Of a DNA stretch of 64,000 bases, positions 33,649-42,658 are shown piece by piece. Origin of the DNA: Bacteroidota bacterium. GTDB taxonomy: Bacteria > Bacteroidota > Bacteroidia > Bacteroidales > FEN-979. Both the position numbers and the translations under genes were made by a program. Under the pieces are notes generated by a model. The model was not told where the DNA came from. It saw only the letters and a list, made by a program, of their open reading frames with translations, and did no database searches. Positions within the stretch are counted from its first letter, which is position 1; each line of letters begins with the position of its first letter. The stretch covers positions 310,001 to 374,000 of the forward strand of contig JAPLDJ010000015.1 of NCBI GenBank assembly GCA_026391805.1, in the 5' to 3' direction.

Positions 33649-34175
33649 TTTAACCGCTCTTAATAAAATTCATACAAAAATAAACATTATTTGTTCTGTA
33701 TGGGATTTGCCGGTGATGGTAATATGATATAAAGAATGGTGATAGTCAACTCTATTTTCAGACGTGGAATATGAGATGTAATATGTGAAATGAATTTCTA
33801 ACAGAAAATTGTTTATAACAGAGTAACTTTGTTAAAAATTTTTTAAAACTCTTTTTTACCAGGCAAAACAGTTTTTAATCAAATTGAAAATTAACAGAAA
33901 AGGAAAAATATTAACATTTTGTCAATAGTGATTTTTGAATAAAAACCGGATATTTTATCAACAAACAGAATTATCAACAGGATGTTATTAAACTTAAACT
34001 TTATTGTTATTCAATAAAATAGATAGTAACAACTGTCGTTCAGGTGTTGATAATAAAGGTGTATCTAAAATTAAAAATCCCGGTAAAAAAAAGAATGAAC
34101 AGAACCAACATCCATTACACTACTAAATAAAAATTTTAAAATCTTTATTATAATATATAAATGTAAAAAGTAAAG
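33649..34175. other. AT-rich gap with three identical TTATCAACA sites, possible replication origin or DnaA-bound region
   Basis: About 527 bases without a gene between divergent rpiB and nadA, very AT-rich throughout. TTATCAACA occurs at 33955-33963, 33971-33979 and, inverted, at 34045-34053; it differs from the consensus DnaA box TTATCCACA by one base. Poly-A/T tracts (for example near 33835-33850 and 34130-34150) resemble an unwinding element. This could be oriC, a DnaA-regulated promoter region or only AT-rich spacer. Confidence 0.35.
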
Positions 34176-35126
34176 GTGAAAAATAGTTCAGAAACAGTAT
34201 CGGCTACAAAGATAATTGAAGAATTCAACCGGCTGAGGAAAGAAAAAAATGCGATCCTGCTGGCCCATTATTATCAGGTTCCGGAAATACAGGACATGGC
34301 TGATTTTGTGGGCGACAGCCTGGGATTGTCGCAGGAAGCATTAAAAACAGATGCGGATATCATTGTTTTTGCGGGTGTTCATTTCATGGCCGAAACGGCA
34401 AAAATTCTAAATCCGTTAAAAAAGGTTTTATTGCCCGACCTGGAAGCAGGGTGTTCACTGGCCGATTCCTGTCCGCCGAAAGAATTCAAAATATTCAAGG
34501 AAAAATTTCCGGAACATCTTGTCATCTCCTACATTAATTGTTCAGCAGAAATAAAGGCCCTTTCAGATATCATCTGCACTTCAAGCAATGCAGTAAAGAT
34601 TGTGGAATCTCTTTCGAAAGATCAGAAGATTATCTTTGCACCGGATCGGAACCTTGGTGGTTATGTAAATTCGGTTACCGGAAGGAACATGGTGCTCTGG
34701 GAAGGATCCTGTGAAGTACATGACATCATAAAAACCGAAGCGATAATACAACTTAAAATTGATTATCCGGAGGCAATACTGATTGCACATCCCGAATGCA
34801 AAGCCGTGATCTTACAAATGGCAGACTTCATCGGATCCACAACGGCATTGCTGAATTATACCATCAAAGATCCGGCAAAAGAATTCATTGTTGCTACGGA
34901 AACAGGCATTCTTCACCAAATGCAGAAATCATCACCGGGAAAAAAATTCCATATTGTTCCTACCGATGAGACCTGTTCTTGCAATGATTGTCCCTATATG
35001 AAGCTGAACACATTGCCGAAATTGCTAAATTGCCTGAAAAATGAAAAGCCGGAAATTACTTTGTCTTCAGAATTAATAGAAAAGGCAAAAAATCCGATCT
35101 TAAGAATGCTTGAATTGTCGAAATAA
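34176..35126 (+). CDS. nadA: Quinolinate synthase
   Basis: NAD biosynthesis: condenses iminoaspartate with dihydroxyacetone phosphate, using a [4Fe-4S] cluster. The 316-residue product has the family blocks [72 protein letters not shown] and a C-terminal [13 protein letters not shown]; the three cluster cysteines lie in GCSLADSC, the HPEC region area and CNDCPYM. The start is the GTG at 34176; no in-frame ATG precedes the conserved region. nadB and nadC are not adjacent. Confidence 0.95.
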   Translation: MKNSSETVSATKIIEEFNRLRKEKNAILLAHYYQVPEIQDMADFVGDSLGLSQEALKTDADIIVFAGVHFMAETAKILNPLKKVLLPDLEAGCSLADSCPPKEFKIFKEKFPEHLVISYINCSAEIKALSDIICTSSNAVKIVESLSKDQKIIFAPDRNLGGYVNSVTGRNMVLWEGSCEVHDIIKTEAIIQLKIDYPEAILIAHPECKAVILQMADFIGSTTALLNYTIKDPAKEFIVATETGILHQMQKSSPGKKFHIVPTDETCSCNDCPYMKLNTLPKLLNCLKNEKPEITLSSELIEKAKNPILRMLELSK

Positions 35127-35137
35127 CCGGTAAAATA

Positions 35138-36706
35138 ATGCTGAAGTCTCTGTACAGGTTTTTAGTGATCCTTCCGGGTTGTTTGTTCTTTTTTACATCC
35201 CATCTTTCCTATTCCCAGGATACGGTAAAAATGAAGGACGGATTCCATCAGTTTTTTTACAAAAGCGGTGTGGTTTCGAGTGAAGGAACAATAAAGAACG
35301 GACAACCAGACGGGTACTGGAAATCATTTTTCGAAAACGGAAAACTGAAATCGGAAGGAAACCGCAAGAACTACGAACTCGACAGCCTATGGATCTTTTA
35401 CAATGAAAAAGGACAAAAGATTCTCGATGTAAATTATAAGAACGGCAAGAAGAACGGGATAAAAACCACCTACCTCGAGAAAGAGACGATTAAGGAGAAT
35501 TTTAAAAATGATGTAAAGGAAGGATATACCCGCTACTACTATCCGAATGGAAAAATAAAAATGGAGATCCCGTTTGTGAAGGGAATGGAACAGGGCCTCG
35601 CAAAGGAATATGATACCGAGGGAAATATCATTTCCCTGATCGAGTACAAGCGCGGATTTGTAATCGACCGCCTCCGGATCAATCGCCGCGACAACAACAA
35701 CCTGAAGCAGGGCAGGTGGTATACCTTTTATGAAAACGGGAACATCCATGTGGAAGGAAATTACCGGGATGACCTGAAGGATGGCTATTTCAAGGAATAT
35801 GCAGAAAACGGCGACCTGATCAGCGTCGACAAGTATGTAAATGATGTAAAGCAGGCGGAAGCGCAGGAGGTAAAAAAGCTGGATGTCAAGACCACCTATT
35901 ATCCTGACGGAAAGATCTACTCAAGCGGAACTTTCCGCAACGGAGTCCCGGAAGGAATTTACAGGGAATACAACCCCGATGGTCAGATTGTAAAATCAAT
36001 GATCTACTCGCTCGGTGTTGTGACCGGCGAAGGCATCGTGAAGGAAGACGGAAGCAAAGATGGCCACTGGAAAGAGCTTTACCCCGACGGCAGGTTAAAG
36101 GCGGAAGGTGATTACAAGGACGGAAAACAGGTCGGCGAATGGAAATATTTTTATCCGGAAGGGAAACTGGAACAAACCGGAAGGTATACGGCTTCCGGAA
36201 AACTCCAGGGAACCTGGCGGTGGTATTATGAAAACGGGCAGCTCATGCGGGAAGAAGAATACATTGACGGGCTGAAGGACGGGATGCACACAGAATATGA
36301 TGAAAGCGGGAAGATGGTTGAGGAAGGAGAGTATGTGCAGGACAATGAAGACGGACCATGGTTTACCACGATCGGCGATTACATTGAGCGGGGAACTTAC
36401 CGCGACGGGCTGAAGAATGGAAAATGGGACAGCTTTCATATGACCATCCTGAACTCAAAAACCGACAGTGTTATTTCATTTTCCGGAAGTTTTGTGGAAG
36501 ACAATCCCGACGGAAAACATATCTATTACTGGGATAACGGGAAAGTGAAAAACGAGGGGAGTTACCTGATGGGAAAGAAAGAGGGCGACTGGATCATGTA
36601 TGAATACGATGGCACTCCTTTCATGGTCATCACGTATCAGAGGGGTGCGGAGATAAAATACGACGGGGTAAAGATCAAGCCACCGTTTGAAGCGGAGGAA
36701 CAATAA
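35138..36706 (+). CDS. MORN-like repeat protein (YwqK-type), exported
   Basis: The 522-residue product has a signal peptide (MLKSLYRFLVILPGCLFFFTSHLSYSQ) and about 17 MORN-like repeats of the form W/Y-x-x-YY-x-NGK-x-x-x-EG-x-Y-x-x-G-x-x-x-G, for example GYTRYYYPNGKIKMEIPF, GRWYTFYENGNIHVEGNY and GTWRWYYENGQLMREEEY. Family: YwqK antitoxin-like / MORN_2 proteins. The repeats suggest a beta-meander binding surface; in spite of the family name nothing here points to a toxin-antitoxin pair. It follows nadA by 11 bases. Confidence 0.88.
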   Translation: MLKSLYRFLVILPGCLFFFTSHLSYSQDTVKMKDGFHQFFYKSGVVSSEGTIKNGQPDGYWKSFFENGKLKSEGNRKNYELDSLWIFYNEKGQKILDVNYKNGKKNGIKTTYLEKETIKENFKNDVKEGYTRYYYPNGKIKMEIPFVKGMEQGLAKEYDTEGNIISLIEYKRGFVIDRLRINRRDNNNLKQGRWYTFYENGNIHVEGNYRDDLKDGYFKEYAENGDLISVDKYVNDVKQAEAQEVKKLDVKTTYYPDGKIYSSGTFRNGVPEGIYREYNPDGQIVKSMIYSLGVVTGEGIVKEDGSKDGHWKELYPDGRLKAEGDYKDGKQVGEWKYFYPEGKLEQTGRYTASGKLQGTWRWYYENGQLMREEEYIDGLKDGMHTEYDESGKMVEEGEYVQDNEDGPWFTTIGDYIERGTYRDGLKNGKWDSFHMTILNSKTDSVISFSGSFVEDNPDGKHIYYWDNGKVKNEGSYLMGKKEGDWIMYEYDGTPFMVITYQRGAEIKYDGVKIKPPFEAEEQ

Positions 36707-36724
36707 TCAGTTAGCAGCAGCATT

Positions 36725-37768
36725 ATGGAAAGACCCAGGAGACCTGCCGGGAAACGGCGGGAAAATGAACGTTCAGGCTCAGGCGAGCGGCCGAAATCTT
36801 CATCCTACCCGAAAAGAAGAACTGAAGGTGACGGTACCCGTGAAGAAAAACCATACAATCCCGAAAGGCGTTCTTCAAGACCCGGTGAACGACCGAAATC
36901 TTCACCCTATCCAAAAAGAAGAACTGAAGGTGACAGTACCCGCGAAGAGAAACCCTACGATCCCGAAAGGCGTTCTTCGAGGCCGGGTACGCGGACTAAA
37001 TCGTCCTCTTCTCACGGGAAAAGAACTTCTTCGCGAATGGAAGAGGAAGGGGACCTGATCCGGCTGAACAGGTATATTGCAAATTCGGGGATCTGTTCCC
37101 GGAGGGAAGCCGACAAGCTGATAGAAGCTGGTGCGGTGAAAGTAAACGGGAAGGTCGTTACAGAACTCGGAACTAAAGTTTCAAGGTCCGACAAGATCAC
37201 TTATGGCGATCAGTCGCTTTCCCGCGAAAAACCGCGCTATCTGCTGCTGAACAAGCCCAAGGGATTCATCACCACGACCGATGATCCGCAGAACCGGAAA
37301 ACCGTCATGAACCTGATCGCACATGCCTGCAAGGAGCGTATCTATCCCGTCGGGCGCCTCGACCGCAATACGACCGGGCTTCTGTTTTTCACCAATGACG
37401 GGGAAATTGCAAAAAAACTTTCACATCCGAAATATGGCATCAAGAAGATCTACCATGTGGGACTGGATCATTATGTGACCATGAACGATATGAAAAAGAT
37501 CCTGGAGGGCATTGAACTGGAAGATGGATTGGTGAAAGCTGATGCTATTGAATATGTCGGCGACGGAAAAGATAAGAAAGAGATCGGGATCGAACTGCAT
37601 ACCGGGCAAAACCGGGTTGTAAGGAGGATCTTTGAACAGCTGGGATACAAGGTGGTAAAGCTCGACCGTGTATATTATGCCGGTTTTACCAAAAAAAATC
37701 TTCCCCGCGGAGAGTGGCGGTTCCTGGAGGAGAAAGAGATCAATATGTTAAAGATGATTCATTCATAG
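36725..37768 (+). CDS. rRNA pseudouridine synthase, RsuA/RluB family, with basic tandem-repeat N-terminal extension
   Basis: Isomerises a uridine in rRNA. The 347-residue product has an S4 RNA-binding domain (about 114-160: IRLNRYIANSGICSRREADKLIEAGAVKVNGKV) and a catalytic domain with GRLDRNTTGLLFFTNDGE (Asp is the nucleophile) and TGQNRVVRRIFEQLGYKVVKLDRV. The first about 110 residues are an Arg/Lys/Ser/Pro-rich extension containing a 34-residue unit (residues 21-54) repeated in tandem (55-88). RluB-type specificity (23S rRNA U2605) is likely but not certain. Confidence 0.93.
   Translation: MERPRRPAGKRRENERSGSGERPKSSSYPKRRTEGDGTREEKPYNPERRSSRPGERPKSSPYPKRRTEGDSTREEKPYDPERRSSRPGTRTKSSSSHGKRTSSRMEEEGDLIRLNRYIANSGICSRREADKLIEAGAVKVNGKVVTELGTKVSRSDKITYGDQSLSREKPRYLLLNKPKGFITTTDDPQNRKTVMNLIAHACKERIYPVGRLDRNTTGLLFFTNDGEIAKKLSHPKYGIKKIYHVGLDHYVTMNDMKKILEGIELEDGLVKADAIEYVGDGKDKKEIGIELHTGQNRVVRRIFEQLGYKVVKLDRVYYAGFTKKNLPRGEWRFLEEKEINMLKMIHS
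36785..36988 (+). repeat. Tandem 102-base coding duplication in the pseudouridine synthase gene
   Basis: Two head-to-tail units (36785-36886 and 36887-36988) encode near-identical 34-residue basic segments beginning ERPKSS-YPKRRTEGD. Substitutions between them are few, so the duplication looks recent. Confidence 0.85.
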
Positions 37769-37792
37769 AAATCTACTAAACAAGCTATCCTT

Positions 37793-39760
37793 ATGATGAA
37801 ACGGATTTTGTTTACCAACCTGTTATTGATTGTTATTTTGTGTTCTGCCCGGGCAGGAGGGCCCATGCAGGACCTGATCCGCGCAGCAGGCGATGAAAAG
37901 AGCTATCCCGGCGACAACACCGTGGTGGTTTTCGACAGCACCAGGGTGGATGTCAAAGAGTCGGGCTTAAGCTATGTATGGACCCATACGCTTACCAAGG
38001 TACTCAGCTACAAAGGCGCTCTTGACCTGAGCGTGGTGAAGTTCGGATACGATCCGCTTTCCGCTTATGTCGATATCCAAAAGGTGACGATCTACAAGAA
38101 AGACGGCACCACAAAGGATCTTGACCTGAAGAGTGTAATGGATTACCCGGCGCCTGCACGGGCGATTTACTGGGGCGCGCGGGAAAAGATGATCGAGGTG
38201 GGACGGCTTGATCCCGGCGACGCAGTCGAGGTCGTTCAGTTTAAGAAAGGCTTCACCTATGCCTTGCTGGAGCAGGGAGAGGACGACGACAGCAGATACA
38301 TTCCGCCCATGAAGGGCCATTATTATGACATCGTGGAATTCTGGAGCTCAACCCCGGTAAAAGTAAAAGTCTACCAGATCGGGGTTCCGAAAGACAAACC
38401 CCTGCAGTTCCAGGTGTACAACGGGGAAGTTCAGTCATCAGTGCTGTTCCGCGATGAAAAAACGATCTATACTTTTTCGAAAAAGGACATTGTTCCCTTC
38501 AAACCCGAACCACACGGCGTTGCTGCTTCGGATGTTGCGTCAAAGCTGCTCCTTTCTACCAGCCCTGATTGGTTTGCCAAATCACGCTGGTTCTACAAGG
38601 TAAATGAAGATTTCGGAAGCTTTGATGTGACGCCGGATGTGCAGACCAAGGTCAATGAGATCCTGAAAGTAGCGAAAACCGAGCTGGATTCAATTTCAAT
38701 CCTGACGCACTGGGTTGCCGACGAGGTTCGTTATTCCGGTATCTCCATGGGATGCGGCGAAGGATACACCCTGCACAAAGGTAGCATGACATTCAATGAC
38801 CGCTGCGGCGTTTGTAAGGACAAGGCGGGGATGCTGATCACCATGCTGCGTGCAGCAGGCTTTAAATCGTATCCCGCCATGACGATGGCCGGTTCAAGGA
38901 TCGATTACATTCCGGCCGACCAGTTCAACCACAGCGTCACCATTGTAAAGCTTAAAGACGGGAAATACCATTTGCTTGATCCCACATGGGTACCGTTCGT
39001 ACGGGAGCTCTGGTCGAGTGCCGAGCAGCAGCAGCAATACCTGATGGGTGTTCCCGAAGGCGCCGACCTTGCCACCACGCCGCTTTCGGCACCGGAAAAC
39101 CATTACCTGAAAATCGACGGCGCCTCTTCCATTTCAAAAGATGGAGTCCTGACAGGTTCGGTGACAATCAGCGCTGAAGGCCAAACCGATGCCGGTATGC
39201 GCGGAATGTTCAGGAACTCCAACAAGACCCAGTGGAACCAGAATGTGGAAAAGGAGCTTTTGAAAATCTCACCGCTGGCGGAAGTCACGAAAATCGAATA
39301 TACCGATCCTATCGATTATAAAAGTGGTCCGATACAAATCAAAATCGAATACCGGATACCGGAATATGGCCTTGTTTCGGGCGACCGGCTCATCTTTACT
39401 CCTGTTGTGGCCTCCAATCTTTTCAAAAATTACCAGGGGCACCTGTTCTTTGAGACATGGATAAAAGACCGGAAATATCAATTCCGCGACCGTTGTTCGC
39501 GGCAGGTCGAACTCAATGAAACCATTGAGCTTCCGGAAAATTCAGGCCCGGTTTACCTGCCCGAAGCCAAACCTGTAAAAGGCGCTGTCTGCTCATTCAA
39601 TGGCGGATATCAATTGAAGGACCGTAGCCTGAAACTGAACGAAAAGATCGTTCTCGGGAAGCGGATCTACGATCCCGGCGACTGGCCCGAATACAAGGAT
39701 GCAGTGAGCGCCCAAAACGCGCTTTCGGAAGATCCCGTTGTCATCCGTCTTAAAAACTAA
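37793..39760 (+). CDS. Exported DUF3857 / transglutaminase-like protein
   Basis: The 655-residue product has a signal peptide (MMKRILFTNLLLIVILCSARA), an N-terminal DUF3857 domain (about 45-240) and a transglutaminase-like core with an intact triad: Cys in DRCGVCKDKAGML (about residue 340), His in QFNHSVTIVK and Asp in HLLDPTWVPF. A C-terminal DUF3858-like beta region follows. Periplasmic or surface cysteine protease/transglutaminase activity is plausible; substrate unknown. It precedes a paralogue that has lost the cysteine. Confidence 0.9.
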   Translation: MMKRILFTNLLLIVILCSARAGGPMQDLIRAAGDEKSYPGDNTVVVFDSTRVDVKESGLSYVWTHTLTKVLSYKGALDLSVVKFGYDPLSAYVDIQKVTIYKKDGTTKDLDLKSVMDYPAPARAIYWGAREKMIEVGRLDPGDAVEVVQFKKGFTYALLEQGEDDDSRYIPPMKGHYYDIVEFWSSTPVKVKVYQIGVPKDKPLQFQVYNGEVQSSVLFRDEKTIYTFSKKDIVPFKPEPHGVAASDVASKLLLSTSPDWFAKSRWFYKVNEDFGSFDVTPDVQTKVNEILKVAKTELDSISILTHWVADEVRYSGISMGCGEGYTLHKGSMTFNDRCGVCKDKAGMLITMLRAAGFKSYPAMTMAGSRIDYIPADQFNHSVTIVKLKDGKYHLLDPTWVPFVRELWSSAEQQQQYLMGVPEGADLATTPLSAPENHYLKIDGASSISKDGVLTGSVTISAEGQTDAGMRGMFRNSNKTQWNQNVEKELLKISPLAEVTKIEYTDPIDYKSGPIQIKIEYRIPEYGLVSGDRLIFTPVVASNLFKNYQGHLFFETWIKDRKYQFRDRCSRQVELNETIELPENSGPVYLPEAKPVKGAVCSFNGGYQLKDRSLKLNEKIVLGKRIYDPGDWPEYKDAVSAQNALSEDPVVIRLKN

Positions 39761-39785
39761 TTCATCCCTCCGAAAAAAAGATCTC

Positions 39786-41615
39786 ATGAAAAAGCTGTTA
39801 TTTTTCTTTCTGACCTCCGTCCTCTGCCTTCAGACCTCGAATATATTCTCCCAGGATGAAAACTACGACGCTGTTTACCTGCGGCTCACAAAAGAATACA
39901 CACTGAATCCCGACGGCAGCATAGATTATCGTTACATTAAACAACAGAAACTTCAGACTTACCGGTCATTCCACAGTCTGTACGGAGAAACTTTTATTGT
40001 TTACAACCCGGATTTCCAGTCGCTCAAGATCAACGAAGCTTCTACCATCATGGCCGACGGAAAGAAAAATCCTTCCCCGGAAAATGCATTCAACGAAGTT
40101 CTCCCGGCGTTTGCCGCCAATGCGCCGGCCTTTAACAAACTGCGCGAAATGGTCATCACCCATTCGGGTACCGAGCGGAATGCCGTCATCAACCTTGACT
40201 ACCAGCTGCATTCAAACAAGGGGTTTTATCCCTGCCTGATGGGAAACGAACTCCTTGCAGAGGTTGAACCGGTAAAGGAACTGACACTGGTGTTGAAAAT
40301 TCCCCCGGGAATGACAGTGTACTTTTCGATGCTGAATTCCATTGTAAAACCGGTTATAACAGCCGACCAGAAACAACAGGTATATACCTGGAAATTCACC
40401 AATGTTCCTGCGATATCAACGGAAGAATTCCAGAGGGGCACGAATGATCTTTATCCCCGCCTGATCTTCAGCACCTCCGGTGACCGGTCGTCGCTTTATG
40501 CTGATCTTCTAAAACAACCAGCATTTTCTTATGAACTCAGCAATGAGATGAAGGAAATGGTTGCCGCTGTCTGTAAGGAATATAAAGAGAAGACAGATGC
40601 TGTTCTGAAGCTTCAGGATAAGGTCGTCAATGAATTCCGGCTATATCCTGTTCCCCTGAGATATGTTGGTTTTAAATGCAGGACACCGCAGGAAACATGG
40701 AACAGCAACGGCGGTACCCTTCTTGAAAAAGCAGTTCTCCTGGCTGCGATTCTCAGGGAAGCAGGCGTTGAAGCAAACCCGGTATTTTCAATCCGTCAAC
40801 GATTGTTCGACGAATCGGTTGGATCATTGCTCGATGTAGAGGATATTATCGTAAAGGCGAATCTGCCCGAAGAGGGAGGGCTTTACCTTTCGGTAAATTC
40901 GCTGAATTCCCAGGATCTCAGGTACACTTCTCCTGACCGGGTTTTCGTGGAACTGAACAAACCGGCTGTCAGCATGGGAAAGACACCACCATGCACAAGC
41001 CAGATCAAATTTGAAGGAAGTTTTTCCGTGAATGATAAGAATCAATTATCCGGAAGCGTCACCTGTACTGAAAGCGACGCCGCCAATCCATACCTGATGC
41101 TGCTCAGGGATAAAAACAAAACCAAATCGCTCTTCGGAGGGGGACTTTCTTCTGCAGACCTGAAAGATCCTGTGACAATCAATAGCGGAAAGGATGAATC
41201 TTCCATGAGCTTTGCCGTGCAGAAAGACAAGCCCTTCAGGATTGATTCCGATTACTTTTTCTTTACCCTGCCATTCATGACCAACGGGATCGAAAACCTG
41301 GGCATTCACCTGCTTCCGAAAAACCGGACCACACCGTTTGAAATTTCATCCCCGATCGAAGAAAGCAACGACTTCTCCATCGTTCTGCCAGCCGGCTTAA
41401 AGGCCTTCATTCCAAAAGAGAAATTCGAAGCAAAGAACAAAACCGGTGCTTTTTCTTATGAAGTGAAGCAGGAAAAGGGAAAAGTTGTCATTCACAAATC
41501 CCTGAAACTTAACAGCCGCCTGATCCAGCCGGAAGATTATGCCGGGTTCAAGACCCTGATGGATCACTGGAATGCAGAGAGGTACAGGGAGATTGTTTTC
41601 GTTAAGGGGAATTAA
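39786..41615 (+). CDS. Second DUF3857 protein, transglutaminase-like domain apparently inactive
   Basis: The 609-residue product has a signal peptide (MKKLLFFFLTSVLCLQTSNIFSQ), a DUF3857 domain (about 25-230) and a transglutaminase-like segment in which the Cys-helix reads NGGTLLEKAVLLAAILREAGVEANPV; the position that is C-K-D-K in the upstream paralogue is T-L-L-E-K here, so the catalytic Cys is absent. The C-terminal beta part is retained. Start at ATG 39786, 25 bases after the stop of the paralogue. The pair may act together, with this one in a binding role. Confidence 0.85.
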   Translation: MKKLLFFFLTSVLCLQTSNIFSQDENYDAVYLRLTKEYTLNPDGSIDYRYIKQQKLQTYRSFHSLYGETFIVYNPDFQSLKINEASTIMADGKKNPSPENAFNEVLPAFAANAPAFNKLREMVITHSGTERNAVINLDYQLHSNKGFYPCLMGNELLAEVEPVKELTLVLKIPPGMTVYFSMLNSIVKPVITADQKQQVYTWKFTNVPAISTEEFQRGTNDLYPRLIFSTSGDRSSLYADLLKQPAFSYELSNEMKEMVAAVCKEYKEKTDAVLKLQDKVVNEFRLYPVPLRYVGFKCRTPQETWNSNGGTLLEKAVLLAAILREAGVEANPVFSIRQRLFDESVGSLLDVEDIIVKANLPEEGGLYLSVNSLNSQDLRYTSPDRVFVELNKPAVSMGKTPPCTSQIKFEGSFSVNDKNQLSGSVTCTESDAANPYLMLLRDKNKTKSLFGGGLSSADLKDPVTINSGKDESSMSFAVQKDKPFRIDSDYFFFTLPFMTNGIENLGIHLLPKNRTTPFEISSPIEESNDFSIVLPAGLKAFIPKEKFEAKNKTGAFSYEVKQEKGKVVIHKSLKLNSRLIQPEDYAGFKTLMDHWNAERYREIVFVKGN

Positions 41616-41618
41616 AAA

Positions 41619-41746
41619 ATTGGTGAACTGGTGAATTAGTGAGTTTTTTCTCTGTGAACCTCCGTGAATCCTCTGTGTAACTCTGTGAAACAATTTTTAA
41701 AAGAATATTTCACAGAGGCTCACGGAGAAGACACAGAGAACCACAG
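41619..41746. repeat. ACTGGTGA repeat joined to a long CTCTGTG inverted-repeat element
   Basis: ATTGGTGAACTGGTGAATTA-type units (41619-41646) are followed by an imperfect inverted repeat (41650-41746) with arms made of CTCTGTGAACCTCCGTG- and CACAGAGGCTCACGGAG-type units. A similar inverted element is at 52926-53021. Confidence 0.75.
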
Positions 41747-41773
41747 CGAAAATCATTAGCGAACTTTTCCTGG

Positions 41774-42199
41774 TTAAACCGCCGGGATCTTTTTCATAAG
41801 ACCTTTCATCCAGATCCAGTGGGTGATAAACAGAACTACCGATATCAGAATAATCAACCCGCAGACCACGATGGTCCGGATGGAAGAATGGTTGGCCTGG
41901 CTGATCCGGTCGGCCCGGGCTGCCTCATACATAGAACGCAGCGTTTTATCATCCGGGACGTAATTTGCCCCCGTTTTCTGATCATCCCCTTTTGTACTCT
42001 TCAGGATGTCCATTTTGTAATTATCAAAGGATGCCAGGCTTGGGGTGCCGGCCGGAAAGAAAAATCCCTGTGCATGCATTGGGTCGCTCAGGTCCATGAT
42101 GGAGGGAATGATGTTTGCAACGCAGATGATAAAGGTGATAACGGCAACAAGGCAAACGGTATAACCGTATATCTGCGCCATTCGATGCGGCTTTTCCAT
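41774..42199 (-). CDS. Membrane protein of unknown function
   Basis: The 141-residue product has an N-terminal membrane helix (YGYTVCLVAVITFIICVANI, about residues 12-31) and a C-terminal one (TIVVCGLIILISVVLFITHWIW, about 109-130), with a roughly 75-residue hydrophilic loop between them. The start MEKPHRMAQIYGY at 42197-42199 is chosen over a longer ORF because the first 24 residues of the latter look non-coding. No family recognised. Confidence 0.6.
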   Translation of the reverse strand: MEKPHRMAQIYGYTVCLVAVITFIICVANIIPSIMDLSDPMHAQGFFFPAGTPSLASFDNYKMDILKSTKGDDQKTGANYVPDDKTLRSMYEAARADRISQANHSSIRTIVVCGLIILISVVLFITHWIWMKGLMKKIPAV

Positions 42200-42335
42200 G
42201 GTCTTTGGGTTTTGTGAAAAATGAATAGGTAAAGATACGACATTATGACCCTTTAAGCGAAAGGAAGTCACAAAACAGACCGGTAAAAGTTACACGAAGA
42301 TCCACGATGGACCACGAAGATCAAGGGAAAGACAC

Positions 42336-42530
42336 CTATCTCAGTTTCAGCTTTTCGGAGATCAGGATTCCCCCCTGTCCCATGTTGTCGTAGGAATTTT
42401 CCTTGATAAAGATCACAAAGGCCTCCTTTGGGATGTTCGTTATATCCGTAGCCAGTTGTGTAAATTCTTTTACAATCCGTTCTTTTTTTTCGAGGGAAAG
42501 TTCCGGTCCTTCAAAGATGATTACAGGCAT
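42336..42530 (-). CDS. 4-oxalocrotonate tautomerase family protein (DmpI-like)
   Basis: The 64-residue product begins MPVIIFEGPELSLEKKERIVKEF: after removal of Met, Pro1 is the catalytic base of the tautomerase superfamily. The C-terminal part (NSYDNMGQGGILISEKL) matches the small DmpI-type 4-OT proteins. The natural substrate is unknown and no aromatic degradation genes are near. Confidence 0.88.
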   Translation of the reverse strand: MPVIIFEGPELSLEKKERIVKEFTQLATDITNIPKEAFVIFIKENSYDNMGQGGILISEKLKLR

Positions 42531-42544
42531 ATAATATAAATTAC

Positions 42545-42658
42545 GAATTATTTATTCACCACAGATTTTCACAGATTACACAGATTAAGTCACAGATTAT
42601 TATCTATCCTCTATCCTCCATCTTCTGTCCTCAGACCTCAGACTTCGGACCTCGGTCT
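42545..42658. repeat. CACAGATT and CCTC-AGAC-type intergenic repeats
   Basis: CACAGATTTTCACAGATTAC-type units (about 42553-42598) are followed by degenerate TCTATCCTCTATCCTCC and CCTCAGACCTCAGACTTC units up to the end of dnaG. The same texts occur, partly inverted, at 24700-24780. Confidence 0.6.

Noticed and set aside
35138-36706. Toxin-antitoxin pair suggested by the YwqK family name
   Set aside because: The protein is exported and has MORN-like repeats; no small toxin gene is adjacent.
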